A stretch of DNA of 64,000 bases from positions 150 to 64,149 of the forward strand of contig NZ_CYGX02000015.1 of the NCBI RefSeq assembly GCF_900019265.1, read 5' to 3'. Each line of letters starts with the position of its first letter. Within the stretch, counting starts at the first letter, position 1. Shown here piece by piece: positions 27,163 through 36,078 of the stretch. The position numbers were made by a program, and so were the translations under genes. The DNA is from Paraburkholderia ribeironis (GTDB lineage Bacteria; Pseudomonadota; Gammaproteobacteria; Burkholderiales; Burkholderiaceae). Below the pieces are notes generated by a model. That model worked only from the letters and a program-made list of their open reading frames with translations. It did no database searches and was not told the origin of the DNA.

Positions 27163-28050
27163 ATGGCAATTGAAATTGAGCGCATAACGACAATTACCGC
27201 CGCACTTGGCGAGTGCCCGGTCTGGGACGCCGCCAATCAGCGGCTCTGGTTCGTGGACTGCAGAAGGGGACGGATTTATCGGGTCGATCCGCAAAGCGGT
27301 ACAAGCGCGCATTGTGATGTGCCAGCGCCTGCGGGCTCGTTCGCGTTGAACGACGACGGCAGGCTGATCGTCGCACTAAAAGAAGAGATCGCCCTGGTCG
27401 ATCCGGAAAGCGGCGCGCTGCGGCAGCTCGCGCGCATTGAAGCGAGCCATCCAAATCTGCGCCTGAACGACGGCGCAGCCATGCCCGACGGCAGCTTCGT
27501 GGCCGGCACGATGCACGTCTTTCGCGAGGCGGGAGAGGCGCCGCTGGGCGGGCTCTATCGGCTCGCCGTCGACGCAACGTTGACGAAACTGGATAGCGGA
27601 ATCGGCGTGGCGAACGGCCCGGTCATGCATCCCGCGAACGGGCGCTTCTACGTGGCGGATAGCGCGGCAAAAACCGTCTGGTCCTACGCAGTCGAACGCG
27701 ACGGCAGTTTCGCGGATCGCCAGGTGTTCGTGAATACCGCAGATCAGGAGTCGGCGCCCGACGGCTGCTGCTTCGATGCGCAAGGCGGGATGTGGACCGC
27801 GCTCGTGCACGCGGGTGCGATCGCGCGCTTCGATCCGCAAGGCCGCATGACCGATCGCATCGCACTGCCGGTCGCCCATCCTGCTTCGCTATGTTTCGGC
27901 GGGCCGGATCTCGGCGACATCTTTGTCACGTCGATTACCAACAGCGGCCGCTTGCGAGCGAGCGGCGCTCTGGACGGCGCGGTGTTGCGCGTGCGCGGCG
28001 CGCGCTATCGCGGCGCGCCGCGCTTCATGTGCCGGATTCGCGTCGCATAA
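27163..28050 (+). CDS. SMP-30/gluconolactonase family lactonase
   Basis: 295 aa six-bladed beta-propeller. Signatures: LGECPVWDAANQRLWFVDC (metal-binding Glu), RLNDGAAMPDGSFVAGTM, GVANGPVMHPANGRFYVAD and the C-terminal LGDIFVTSIT. Family members hydrolyse lactones with a divalent metal. Beside a luciferase-like monooxygenase it could open a lactone made by Baeyer-Villiger-type oxidation; that link is inference. No strong ribosome binding site is seen before ATG 27163. Confidence 0.88.
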   Translation: MAIEIERITTITAALGECPVWDAANQRLWFVDCRRGRIYRVDPQSGTSAHCDVPAPAGSFALNDDGRLIVALKEEIALVDPESGALRQLARIEASHPNLRLNDGAAMPDGSFVAGTMHVFREAGEAPLGGLYRLAVDATLTKLDSGIGVANGPVMHPANGRFYVADSAAKTVWSYAVERDGSFADRQVFVNTADQESAPDGCCFDAQGGMWTALVHAGAIARFDPQGRMTDRIALPVAHPASLCFGGPDLGDIFVTSITNSGRLRASGALDGAVLRVRGARYRGAPRFMCRIRVA

Positions 28051-28106
28051 GGTGCGGCACCGAGGCGCGGCGCCAAATCGGCGCATGACGCCAGCAACGA
28101 TGTATC

Positions 28107-29045
28107 TCAGTGCGCCACCGCTTTTCCGTAAGCGGAAAACCTGAGTTCCTTGCCTGAAACGCGCGCCGCAATGAAGTCGAGAAAGACCCGGATCTTGGCG
28201 GGAATGATGGGCGTATCGACAATGGTCGCGTACATGCCGTCCTCGAACGACGTGTTGGTGACCTGGTATTGCGGCATCAGGCGCACGAGTCTGCCGCCAG
28301 CGATATCGTGATGCACGGTGTAATCGTCGAGCAGCGCGATGCCCTCGCCGAGGCGCGCGAGTTCGAGTAGCGCGATGCCGTTGTTGCTCACATGGCGCGG
28401 CTTGAACGCGACTTCGTCCACCGCTTCGCCTAGCTTGAGGCGCCAGATATAGTTGTCGCCCGGTCGCGTATACGCGAGGCATTCGTGGAGAGCAATCTCC
28501 TCGGGTGTTTCAGGCGGCTTGCGAGCGGCCACATATTCCGGCGAAGCCACCAGATAGCGTTCGCTCTTGAAGAGAATCCTGCGTTTGAGCCCCGCCTCCA
28601 CGGGCGGCGCAATGCGAAAGTCGACGTCGATCTGCTGGCGCCGCAAGTCCGCCTTCGATTCGCCGAGCATCAGCTCGACGTGAATGTCCGGGTAGTGCTG
28701 GCGAAAATCGGCGATCAGAGGCGGCAACACGCCGAGGCCGAACATCATGCGCGAGTGAACGCGCAAGATACCCTTGGGCGCGGCACTGATGGCGGTAATA
28801 CTGCTTTGTGCTTCGGCGATGCTCCACAGAATGCCCTCGAGATGTCGGGCGTATTCCAGACCGGTTTCGGTAAGCACGACCTGACGTGTTGAGCGCAGCA
28901 ACAGCTTTACATTCAGCTCGCTTTCCAACTCCGTAATCATCCGCGACACCGACGTGGCCGAGACACCGAATTGACGCGCTGTTTCAGAAAAACTCTCCGT
29001 TCGTGAAATAGAGAGAAAAAGCTCCATCGCACGAAGCCGGTCCAT
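28107..29045 (-). CDS. LysR-family transcriptional regulator
   Basis: 312 aa from ATG 29045, which has GGAGG five bases upstream; the frame extends to 29093. The HTH is MELFLSISRTESFSETARQFGVSATSVSRMITELE, followed by a LysR effector domain. The style (single HTH then LRVHSRMMFGLGVLPPLIADF) is the subgroup common in Burkholderia catabolic clusters. It is divergent from the monooxygenase/flavin-reductase operon and is the best candidate regulator for the whole acyl-CoA cluster. Confidence 0.92.
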   Translation of the reverse strand: MDRLRAMELFLSISRTESFSETARQFGVSATSVSRMITELESELNVKLLLRSTRQVVLTETGLEYARHLEGILWSIAEAQSSITAISAAPKGILRVHSRMMFGLGVLPPLIADFRQHYPDIHVELMLGESKADLRRQQIDVDFRIAPPVEAGLKRRILFKSERYLVASPEYVAARKPPETPEEIALHECLAYTRPGDNYIWRLKLGEAVDEVAFKPRHVSNNGIALLELARLGEGIALLDDYTVHHDIAGGRLVRLMPQYQVTNTSFEDGMYATIVDTPIIPAKIRVFLDFIAARVSGKELRFSAYGKAVAH

Positions 29046-29087
29046 GATTCCTCCAGTTTTTGCAGTACAGAACGCATGTTTTACGCT

Positions 29088-29111
29088 ATTCATGATAATA
29101 ACATGGTGAAT
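29088..29111. promoter_or_regulatory. Candidate LysR operator before the monooxygenase gene
   Basis: An imperfect 24-base dyad (ATTCA at 29088-29092, TGAAT at 29107-29111; 8 of 12 positions symmetric) lies midway between the divergent LysR and monooxygenase starts. Confidence 0.4.
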
Positions 29112-29160
29112 CTAAAATCCTCTCAAGCCCATTGGGTTTTTATAAAGAGAGAGGAGCACT

Positions 29161-30225
29161 ATGGAATTCGGCGTTTTTATTCTGGCCCAGCAGCGGGGCT
29201 ATCATCAGACTTCTCAGCAAGTCATCGGCAATTCGATCGAGCAAACCGTTGCTGCGGAACAGGCCGGATTCGACACTGCCTGGTACGCGGAACATCACTT
29301 CAACAACTATTCGCTGTCGCCCTCGCCGCTCATGATGGTGGCGCACGCAGCAGGTAAGACGAAGCGCATTCGCCTCGGCACCGCTGTGTGCATCCTGCCC
29401 CTCTATCACCCGGCGCGCTTTCTCGCCGAGGTTGGTTTTGTCGACACCGTGTCGAATGGTCGTCTCGAACTGGGTGTCGGTTCGGGTTACCAGGAATTCG
29501 AGTTCGAGCGCTTTGGCGTGGACATCGCCGAATCGGGCGCGATCTATCACGAGTTCCTCGACATCATTCCCAAGGGCCTCACGCAGAAGATCTTCGAGCA
29601 CGACGGCAAGTATTTGAAAATTCCGCCCAGCTCGATCGCCGTGCGCTGCGTTCAGCAACCCATGCCGCCTATCTGGATCACCTCGGGCAACCCCGCCACC
29701 CTCGGCCGCGGTGTGCGCGAAAATCACAACCTGTTCGTGACCTCGCTGCTCAACGGCTCCGACGCTATAGCGAACCTGCGCGGCCGCCTCGAAAAGATCG
29801 CGTCGGAAAACGGCAAGGATCTCGACCGCGACGTGAAATTCGGCTTTTTGCGCTGCGGCTATGCGTCGGATAACAAGGCCGAAATCGACGCGTATCTGGA
29901 TTGCGCGCGCTTCCAGCGTCGCATTTCGGAAAGCCTCAAGTACCGGCGTGCGCATTCGGAAGACGGCTATATGGTGAAGGAGGAGCCGTCTGAAACCGAC
30001 CTGAGCTTCGACCAGTTGCGCAAGAACTTGCCGGTGGGCTCGGTGAATGAAGTCATCGACAAGATGCTCGAGGAGATCAGCATCCTGCGTCCGAAGCACA
30101 TCGCATTGCAGACGCAGCTCGGCGACTGCGATCAGAAGACCATGCTCAAGCAGATCGAGCTGTGGGGCGAGAAGATCATTCCGGCCATCCGCAAGGAAGT
30201 GGGCCAGCTGAGCACGACAATCTAG
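29161..30225 (+). CDS. Luciferase-like FMN-dependent monooxygenase
   Basis: 354 aa bacterial-luciferase fold (LLM class). Segments: EFGVFILAQQRGYHQT, the helix region AEQAGFDTAWYAEHHFNNYSLSPSPLMM, RIRLGTAVCILPLYHPARFLAEV and GRLELGVGSGY. RBS GAGAGGAG precedes the ATG. The next gene encodes a flavin reductase, which fits a two-component monooxygenase using free reduced FMN. Baeyer-Villiger oxidation of a ketone is one possibility, as in diketocamphane monooxygenases; the substrate is unknown. Confidence 0.92.
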   Translation: MEFGVFILAQQRGYHQTSQQVIGNSIEQTVAAEQAGFDTAWYAEHHFNNYSLSPSPLMMVAHAAGKTKRIRLGTAVCILPLYHPARFLAEVGFVDTVSNGRLELGVGSGYQEFEFERFGVDIAESGAIYHEFLDIIPKGLTQKIFEHDGKYLKIPPSSIAVRCVQQPMPPIWITSGNPATLGRGVRENHNLFVTSLLNGSDAIANLRGRLEKIASENGKDLDRDVKFGFLRCGYASDNKAEIDAYLDCARFQRRISESLKYRRAHSEDGYMVKEEPSETDLSFDQLRKNLPVGSVNEVIDKMLEEISILRPKHIALQTQLGDCDQKTMLKQIELWGEKIIPAIRKEVGQLSTTI

Positions 30226-30234
30226 GAGACGGCC

Positions 30235-31032
30235 ATGCGTCTGCACCTGACCGATGCGGGAGCGATCACACTGCTCGATCCTGCGAACTTCAAGAAGCTC
30301 GACGTGCTCGTCGATCCGCAGCCGCGCGAGCGGCTCGATCAGGCCATCGCGCGCATCGGCCGGCGCGATGGCGAAGAGCACATCCGGCTGGCACCGCCGG
30401 TGTTGCGCTTTCTCTCCGGCCATGCCGGCGATCCTGGCTGGGAAGCGGGCTTCGCCACCATGATCGACTACGCCACCCGTTTCGGCTGGGTGAACGACAG
30501 CGGAGAGATCCGCGCGCATATCACGCTCAACGACGGCGACGAAGTGGTCTCGCTCGCCGACTTCAAGGCCGCGATGCGCGCCCTGCCCGCGGGTATCAGC
30601 GCAATCACCACGGGCAGCGGAGATGCCGTTGCGGGCATGATCGTGTCGAGCCTCACGTCGATCTCGGCGGAGCCTCCGCTCGTGGGATTCTTCGTAAACC
30701 AGTCGTCGTCGATGCGTGCGCCGCTGATGGCGAGTGGCCGCTTCGTCGCCAACATTCTCGGCGAAGAGCACGGAGCGGTCATGTCGACGCTGCTCGGCGC
30801 GCCGCAGGGGCCGCAGCGTTTCACCGAGGGCTGCTGGAGCGATGGGCAGCACGGCCTGCCGGTGCTGATCGACGCGCTCGCGAGCCTCGAATGCGATATC
30901 GTCTGCACACAGCCGCTCGGCACGCACGATCTGGTAGTGGGCAAGATTCGCAAGACGGCGAATCGCGAGGCGAATCCAATGGTGAATTTCAACGCGTCCA
31001 CGCACAAGCTCGTGCAGCTTACGCTGCATTGA
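30235..31032 (+). CDS. Flavin reductase with an extra N-terminal domain
   Basis: 265 aa. The C-terminal part (about 115-265) is a flavin-reductase-like FMN-binding domain (ALPAGISAITTGSGDAVAGMIVSSLTSISAEPPLVGFFVN, FVANILGEEHGAVMSTL). The first 110 residues (RLHLTDAGAITLLDP...ATMIDYATRFGWVNDSGEIRAHITL) are not part of the usual 160-180-aa enzyme. It probably supplies reduced flavin to the monooxygenase nine bases upstream. Confidence 0.88.
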   Translation: MRLHLTDAGAITLLDPANFKKLDVLVDPQPRERLDQAIARIGRRDGEEHIRLAPPVLRFLSGHAGDPGWEAGFATMIDYATRFGWVNDSGEIRAHITLNDGDEVVSLADFKAAMRALPAGISAITTGSGDAVAGMIVSSLTSISAEPPLVGFFVNQSSSMRAPLMASGRFVANILGEEHGAVMSTLLGAPQGPQRFTEGCWSDGQHGLPVLIDALASLECDIVCTQPLGTHDLVVGKIRKTANREANPMVNFNASTHKLVQLTLH

Positions 31033-31059
31033 GACCCGCACCACTTCGCCGTATCTCGC

Positions 31060-31086
31060 GCCGCTGATTTCAGCGGCATTTTCTTT
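31060..31086 (+). terminator. Rho-independent terminator of the monooxygenase operon
   Basis: Stem GCCGCTGA (31060-31067) with TCAGCGGC (31070-31077), then a T-rich run to 31086. It lies 28 bases after the flavin reductase stop. Confidence 0.8.
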
Positions 31087-31180
31087 TTGTGCGTCCGGCT
31101 GAGGCGCACTTTGACGGGTGCAAGTCCCACCGCGAGTTGATCACAGCGAGCGAAGCGCAGCTGCGTAAGCACGTCCCGCC

Positions 31181-31223
31181 AAAAAAATCTGGCCGCTATC
31201 CTGTGCGAACCGGATAGCGGCCA
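31181..31223 (-). terminator. Rho-independent terminator of the porin gene
   Basis: Perfect 12-bp stem TGGCCGCTATCC (31190-31201) with GGATAGCGGCCA (31212-31223) and a 10-base loop. On the minus strand it is followed by a run of T residues (31187-31181). It lies 55 bases after the porin stop. Confidence 0.85.
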
Positions 31224-31277
31224 TCAGAGTTTCACGCTGCGGGCAATGCGCTGAGCGCCGCCTGCAGCGATCGGGTT

Positions 31278-32513
31278 TTAGAAGCGTTGAATGATACCCA
31301 CACGCCCCACGAACTGGCGGCTCGTGCTCGAAGGCGGCATGAGCTCGATATTCGCGACGGCCGGCTGACCCAGCGAATCGGTACCAGTTGCAGCCTGATA
31401 GACGCCGACGAAGTAGAGTTCAGTACGCTTCGAGAGGAAGTACTGCGCCGCGAAGATGCCCTGGTGATAGGTCGCCGAACCATTGCCCCCCGCGCCACCT
31501 CCATGCGTGTATGTGTACGCGCCGCCGATCAGGAGCGCGGGCGTAGCGAGGTACGAGATGGTCGCCGTCGCGGTGTTGAAGATCGCCGTGCCGCTGTAGT
31601 GGAATGGATTGGGACCCGCGCTCAGATCGCCGAGGCTATCGAACGCCGAGTGGCTGAACGAGGCCGCAAAGGTCGCCGGACCGAACTTGTAGCTTGCACC
31701 CGCCGAATAGATCTCAAAGGTATGCGCCGAAGCGTAGCCAGCGTAGATCGGATTCGATTGCGCCGTCGTCAGTGAACCGAGCGAACCGAGATTGTTCGTG
31801 GCCGGTCCGCCGGAGCTCGGGCTATTGCCGAACGACGAGAGATTCGGATCGCGTGCGTTGAAGTAGCCCACGCCGGCCGAGAAATCTCCGATCGCGTAGT
31901 TGGCCCCGAGCGCCCAGATCTGGCTGCCCGTGAAGTCGCCTGCCTTGCCGCCCAGTGAGTACAAGCCGCCGAACGTCAGGCCCCGATAGTTCTGACTGAG
32001 GTATTTGATCGCGTTGTTCACGCGACGCGTGTGGCCGAGCCCGTCCACATCGCCAGGCACCGAGCCCGAGATGCCCGCGATGATGGCCGGCGAATAGTTG
32101 ACCACGAAATCGGACTGTGTGTCGTACTGTCGGCCGAACATGATCGTGCCAAGCTTGGTGCTGCTGAGGCCCACATACGCCTGGCGGCCAAACATCGCTC
32201 CGCCCTGCGCAATGGCGCCGTTCACGATGTTGTAGCCGTTTTCGATCGTGAAGATCGCCGACAGACCATTGCCCAGATCTTCCGATCCCTTCAAACCCCA
32301 ACGGCTGCCGCCGTAGCCACGCGTCGCACCGTCGCTCATCGAGACGAGCGACTTGCCGTTGAGCGAACCATCGGCATTGCGGCCCGTCTGCGCGCTATTC
32401 ACATAGTTGATGCCGAGGTCGATCAGGCCGTATAGCGTGACCGAACTCTGCGCATGGGCATTCGCTGCTGCGAGTGCGACAACCGGGCCAACCCAAAAAT
32501 AACTCTTTTTCAT
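31278..32513 (-). CDS. Outer-membrane porin, Burkholderia type
   Basis: 411 aa with signal peptide MKKSYFWVGPVVALAAANAHA then QSSVTLYGLIDLGINYV, the standard N-terminus of betaproteobacterial general porins (OmpC/PhoE fold, trimeric 16-stranded barrel). Other typical parts are SRWGLKGSEDLGNGLSAIF, GRQAYVGLSSTKLGTIMFGR and the terminal FVGRVGIIQRF with C-terminal Phe. Its place inside the catabolic cluster suggests substrate uptake. Confidence 0.95.
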   Translation of the reverse strand: MKKSYFWVGPVVALAAANAHAQSSVTLYGLIDLGINYVNSAQTGRNADGSLNGKSLVSMSDGATRGYGGSRWGLKGSEDLGNGLSAIFTIENGYNIVNGAIAQGGAMFGRQAYVGLSSTKLGTIMFGRQYDTQSDFVVNYSPAIIAGISGSVPGDVDGLGHTRRVNNAIKYLSQNYRGLTFGGLYSLGGKAGDFTGSQIWALGANYAIGDFSAGVGYFNARDPNLSSFGNSPSSGGPATNNLGSLGSLTTAQSNPIYAGYASAHTFEIYSAGASYKFGPATFAASFSHSAFDSLGDLSAGPNPFHYSGTAIFNTATATISYLATPALLIGGAYTYTHGGGAGGNGSATYHQGIFAAQYFLSKRTELYFVGVYQAATGTDSLGQPAVANIELMPPSSTSRQFVGRVGIIQRF

Positions 32514-32653
32514 AACGTCTCCAGAATACCAATCCTCTGATTTAAACTCGGTTCGTAGTCCGAATCTTTAATTTTTCTTGTGCGGGTTCAGACCTCCACG
32601 GTATTTTTCGAAAGGGGTTGTGCCGCTGCCGAGGGCGCGAACGGCGTTTCAGA

Positions 32654-33868
32654 TCACACCACGCCTCGACTAGCCAGCTCGGCAATGCGTTCTGCGGAGA
32701 AGCCCAGCACGCTTTGCAACACGTCGCGTGTGCCCTCGCCCAGTTGCGGCGGCGCGCGCCGTACGGGCAGGCGCTCGCCGTCGAAGCGCCAGGGCGGTGC
32801 AAGTACGGGCGTGGTGCCCGACTCCGTGTGTGGGTGCGACTGCGTGGTCACAAGACCGGCATCGGTGGCCCGCGGCGAAAGCAGCGCTTCGCGCAGGCCC
32901 GCTACTTCGCCGCATGGAATCCCGGCTTGCGCGAGCTTCTGCAGCAGTATCGCGCGCTTCTCGCTACCGATCGCGCGGTGAATTTCCGGCAACAGCGCTG
33001 CGCGGTTCTGAGAGCGCAAGATGTTGGTTTTGAAGCGGCTGTCGTCGGCGAGATCGGGGCGCAGGAGCACTTCGCGGCAAAAGCGGTCGTACTGGCTGTT
33101 ATTGCCGACCGCGACAACGAGCGGGCCGTCCGCCGCCTCAAACACCCCGTACGGCACGATGGACGGATGCTCGTTGCCGAAGCGCGGCGAATCGTCCCCA
33201 GCCACGAGCGCCTCGAGGCCGTAGTACGCCGTGATCATCAGCCCGCAGTCGAACAGCGCCATTTCGATGTGACGGCCGCCGCCCGTGCGCTGGCGCTCGA
33301 AGAGCGCCGCGAGAATCGCTTGCGCGGAGTACATGCCAGTGAAGAGATCGACGGCGGCGATGCCGAACTTGAGCGGCGGCCGATCGGCCTCGCCGTTCAG
33401 CGCCATCAGTCCCGCCTCGACCTGCACGAGCAGGTCATAACCAGGGCGCCCCGCTTCTGGGCCCGCGCGGTCATAGCCCGAGATCGAGCAATAGACAAGC
33501 TTGTGGTTCTCGCGCTTCAATTGTTCGTAGCCGAGATGGAGCTTCTCCGCGCCGCCGAATTTGAAGTTCTGGATCACGACGTCGGACGTCTTCGCAATCT
33601 CGCGCGCAATCTGCTGCCCTTCAGGCGTCTGCAAGTCGAGCGTGAGCGAGCGCTTGTTGCGGTTCACGCTGTTGAAATAAGCGGTCTCGGTACGGCCGAT
33701 ACGCAAGCCCCAGTCGCGCGTGTCATCGCCACGGCCCGGATGCTCGACCTTGATGACCTCGGCGCCCAGATCGCCAAGCACCATCGCGCACCACGGACCG
33801 GCAAGCACACGCGAAAGATCAAGCACGCGCACGCCGGCTAGTGGCAGCGCCTTGTTGTCTGCAACCAT
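32654..33868 (-). CDS. CaiB/BaiF-type (class III) CoA transferase
   Basis: 404 aa from ATG 33868 (MVADNKALPLAGVRVLDLSRVLAGPWCAMVLGDLGAEVIKVE), the standard family N-terminus. Also typical are NKRSLTLDLQTPEGQ, PGYDLLVQVEAG (the catalytic Asp region) and a C-terminal HPHTE...TPVLAPPWRFDGE. It would transfer CoA from a donor such as succinyl-CoA to the pathway acid, a second activation route beside the NDP-forming ligase. The frame extends upstream to 33973 but without a better start. Confidence 0.9.
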   Translation of the reverse strand: MVADNKALPLAGVRVLDLSRVLAGPWCAMVLGDLGAEVIKVEHPGRGDDTRDWGLRIGRTETAYFNSVNRNKRSLTLDLQTPEGQQIAREIAKTSDVVIQNFKFGGAEKLHLGYEQLKRENHKLVYCSISGYDRAGPEAGRPGYDLLVQVEAGLMALNGEADRPPLKFGIAAVDLFTGMYSAQAILAALFERQRTGGGRHIEMALFDCGLMITAYYGLEALVAGDDSPRFGNEHPSIVPYGVFEAADGPLVVAVGNNSQYDRFCREVLLRPDLADDSRFKTNILRSQNRAALLPEIHRAIGSEKRAILLQKLAQAGIPCGEVAGLREALLSPRATDAGLVTTQSHPHTESGTTPVLAPPWRFDGERLPVRRAPPQLGEGTRDVLQSVLGFSAERIAELASRGVV

Positions 33869-34025
33869 CAGACCGTTCCTTGTTCGTTTGGCATGGATGA
33901 AACGGGCCGCAACACCCGGCATGCCGTGTGCCGTCCTGCCGTCCATCCGTTGAGATGCGGTGCGCGGCGTCACACGCGAGATGCGTGCCGCGCTCCTCGT
34001 CAGCGCTGTGTGCGCAGCGCCGTGC

Positions 34026-35414
34026 TCAGTGCTGGGCAGCCGCAGGCGTGCCCGCCATGCGTTCGCCGCGGCCGAGATGCGGGGCGTGGCGGCCCAACAC
34101 GAGTAGCGCGCCAGCGGCGATGAGCGAAGGCACGGCGAGCATGCCGAAAATGGCCGAGAACTCCCAGTTCAGGCTCAGCAGGAACGCCCCGCCGAAGGTG
34201 CCGGCAACGGCGCCCAGACGGCCGATCGCAAGCATCCAGGCGCCGCCGGTCACGCGGCTCGTGGTCGGATAGAACTGCGTGGCGAGCGTGGACATCGACG
34301 AAGCCGCGCCCGAAAGCGTGAGGCCCGTGGCGACGATGAGCAGGGTGAGCCCCGCGTCATGTGCGACGTTGCGGCCGATGATGAAGACCACGAGCGCGGT
34401 GAGCGCGTAGAACATGGCGATGACGCGTACCGGGCTGATGCGGTCCATCAGCCAGCCCGTCACGACAATGCCGACACTGGCGCCGAGATGGAAGTACGCG
34501 GCCGTAGTGGCGTATTGATGCAGCGAAAAGCCTGAACTCTTGAGCAGCGTGGGCATCCAGTTATTGATCAGATACAGCACCACAAGGCACATGAAGTACG
34601 CCACCCACAACATGACGGTGCCAACCGCGTAGTTGCGCGAAAACAGCTCGAACACCGGCGAACGCTTTGCCTTTTCCACGGGTGCATGCGCCTCGCTCAC
34701 GAACACACAGCCGTCGAGGCGCGCAGAGGGCGAGAGACGCCGCAGAATGCGCGCGATCCGCTCGGCGGGCCGGCCGCTGGACACCATGAACTTGACCGAC
34801 TCGGGCAGAAACGCCAGCAGCAAGCATGCGAGCACAAGCGGGGCGACACCGCCCACGAGCAGCAGGCTGCGCCAGCCGAATGCGGGAATGAGCCAGCCCG
34901 AAAGCACGCCGCCCACCGCGTTGCCTGCTGCGAAACCCATCAGCATCGCGTTGACGACCAAGCCGCGCATGCGTGCCGGCACGAACTCTGCCATCAACGT
35001 GGCCGTGTTGGGGATCGCTGCGCCAAGGCCCACGCCCGTGAGAAAGCGCATGACGGTGAGCATTTCCATCGACGAAGCAAATGCCGCTGCGCAACTCCAC
35101 ACACCGAAGCACGCGACGGCGCAGATCAGTACGATGCGGCGCCCGACGCGGTCGGCGATCGGGCTCACCAGCAGCGCGCCCACACCGATGCCGATCAGCG
35201 AGGCGCTCATTACGGGTCCGAGCGATTCACGCGCCACATGCCAGTCCTGCGCGAGCGTGGGCGCGATGAGGCCCATCGCGCCGGTGTCGAGACCGTCGAG
35301 TGCAATGGCGAGAAAGCACAGCACGAACAGGATGCAGTGGAAGAGCGAAAAGCGCTGAGCGTCGATGAATGCATGGACATCGATCGTGCGTGCCCTTTCG
35401 AATGCCTGGCTCAT
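34026..35414 (-). CDS. MFS transporter, aromatic acid:H+ symporter type
   Basis: 462 aa from ATG 35414, with GGGAGG seven bases upstream. About 12 transmembrane segments. LDGLDTGAMGLIAPTLAQDW matches the AAHS-family first-helix signature DGxD...G...P, and the loop SPIADRVGRR is typical of MFS. Aromatic or alicyclic carboxylates are usual AAHS substrates. It is read with the CoA transferase and porin downstream. Confidence 0.9.
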   Translation of the reverse strand: MSQAFERARTIDVHAFIDAQRFSLFHCILFVLCFLAIALDGLDTGAMGLIAPTLAQDWHVARESLGPVMSASLIGIGVGALLVSPIADRVGRRIVLICAVACFGVWSCAAAFASSMEMLTVMRFLTGVGLGAAIPNTATLMAEFVPARMRGLVVNAMLMGFAAGNAVGGVLSGWLIPAFGWRSLLLVGGVAPLVLACLLLAFLPESVKFMVSSGRPAERIARILRRLSPSARLDGCVFVSEAHAPVEKAKRSPVFELFSRNYAVGTVMLWVAYFMCLVVLYLINNWMPTLLKSSGFSLHQYATTAAYFHLGASVGIVVTGWLMDRISPVRVIAMFYALTALVVFIIGRNVAHDAGLTLLIVATGLTLSGAASSMSTLATQFYPTTSRVTGGAWMLAIGRLGAVAGTFGGAFLLSLNWEFSAIFGMLAVPSLIAAGALLVLGRHAPHLGRGERMAGTPAAAQH

Positions 35415-36078
35415 CGTGTGCCTCCCGTTACAGCCGCCCCATGGGACGCTTCGCGCAACTGGGAAAGACACTGATTGCCACTACCGATTCTCTTCATGCT
35501 GTCCTGTCTCCGATGGGTCTTCTAAGCGGGCATCGCTCTTTTTGCGCAGGCCTATGAGAGCTTTGGCCCTTTTGTTCCGCGTCTCGCTCGCGTTTTCCGG
35601 TTCTTCTATTCCGACGCGTTTTCCGCTGTTCTTTAAGGCGTATTCGCGCTGCGTGCTCATGCGTGAGTGCGGGTGCCTTGAACTGAACGAGCATGCGCTT
35701 TATGGCGCGCGGCGTGATTCTCTTGCGGTTCGATTATATGAATGGAGCAGCCCTCCGATTTCATCGAAATTCGTGGGTGTGTCCTGCACAAATTGACATA
35801 CTCGCGAATGAGTGAATCGATGAAGACGGTGAATCTGGCGTTCACCAAAGAAAGAGAGGGAGAAGGTGGATCTCAACAACCTGATAGAACAGGGTCATCG
35901 AGCGTGTGGCGTGCATGACGCTGACAGACAAGGAAAGCGCGACGCTACATCGCGTCGCGGCCGCCTGCTTCGTAAAGTGAACGGCGGCGATCATTTGATA
36001 ACTTAAAACGCGCCGCTTCGGGAGAAATGCCCGTCCTTGAAAGGCAAAATCCCTGAAGCAGCGCGTACGTCACCGATG
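35415..36078. other. Gene-poor spacer with a duplicated promoter segment
   Basis: About 660 bases. It holds promoter copy 2 (35724-35808). A 46-codon plus-strand frame from GTG 35866 to 36006 (MDLNNLIEQG...) follows a purine-rich stretch and might be the stub of a lost gene, but nothing supports it beyond that. Confidence 0.55.
35724..35808 (-). promoter_or_regulatory. Duplicated activator-type promoter segment, copy 2
   Basis: It aligns with 26911-27000 over about 85 bases with small indels, sharing CGATTATATG and TGTGTCCTGCA. The minus-strand TATAAT is at 35738-35733, and an inverted repeat ATTTC-ATC-GAAAT (35758-35770) takes the -35 position. It points toward the MFS gene starting at 35414. 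Confidence 0.55.

Noticed and set aside
31100..31180. Stretch with GACGGGTGCAAGTCCCACC recalling group II intron or similar RNA ends
   Set aside because: Only a short similarity from memory; no domain V hairpin, no reverse transcriptase and no exon boundary could be seen.
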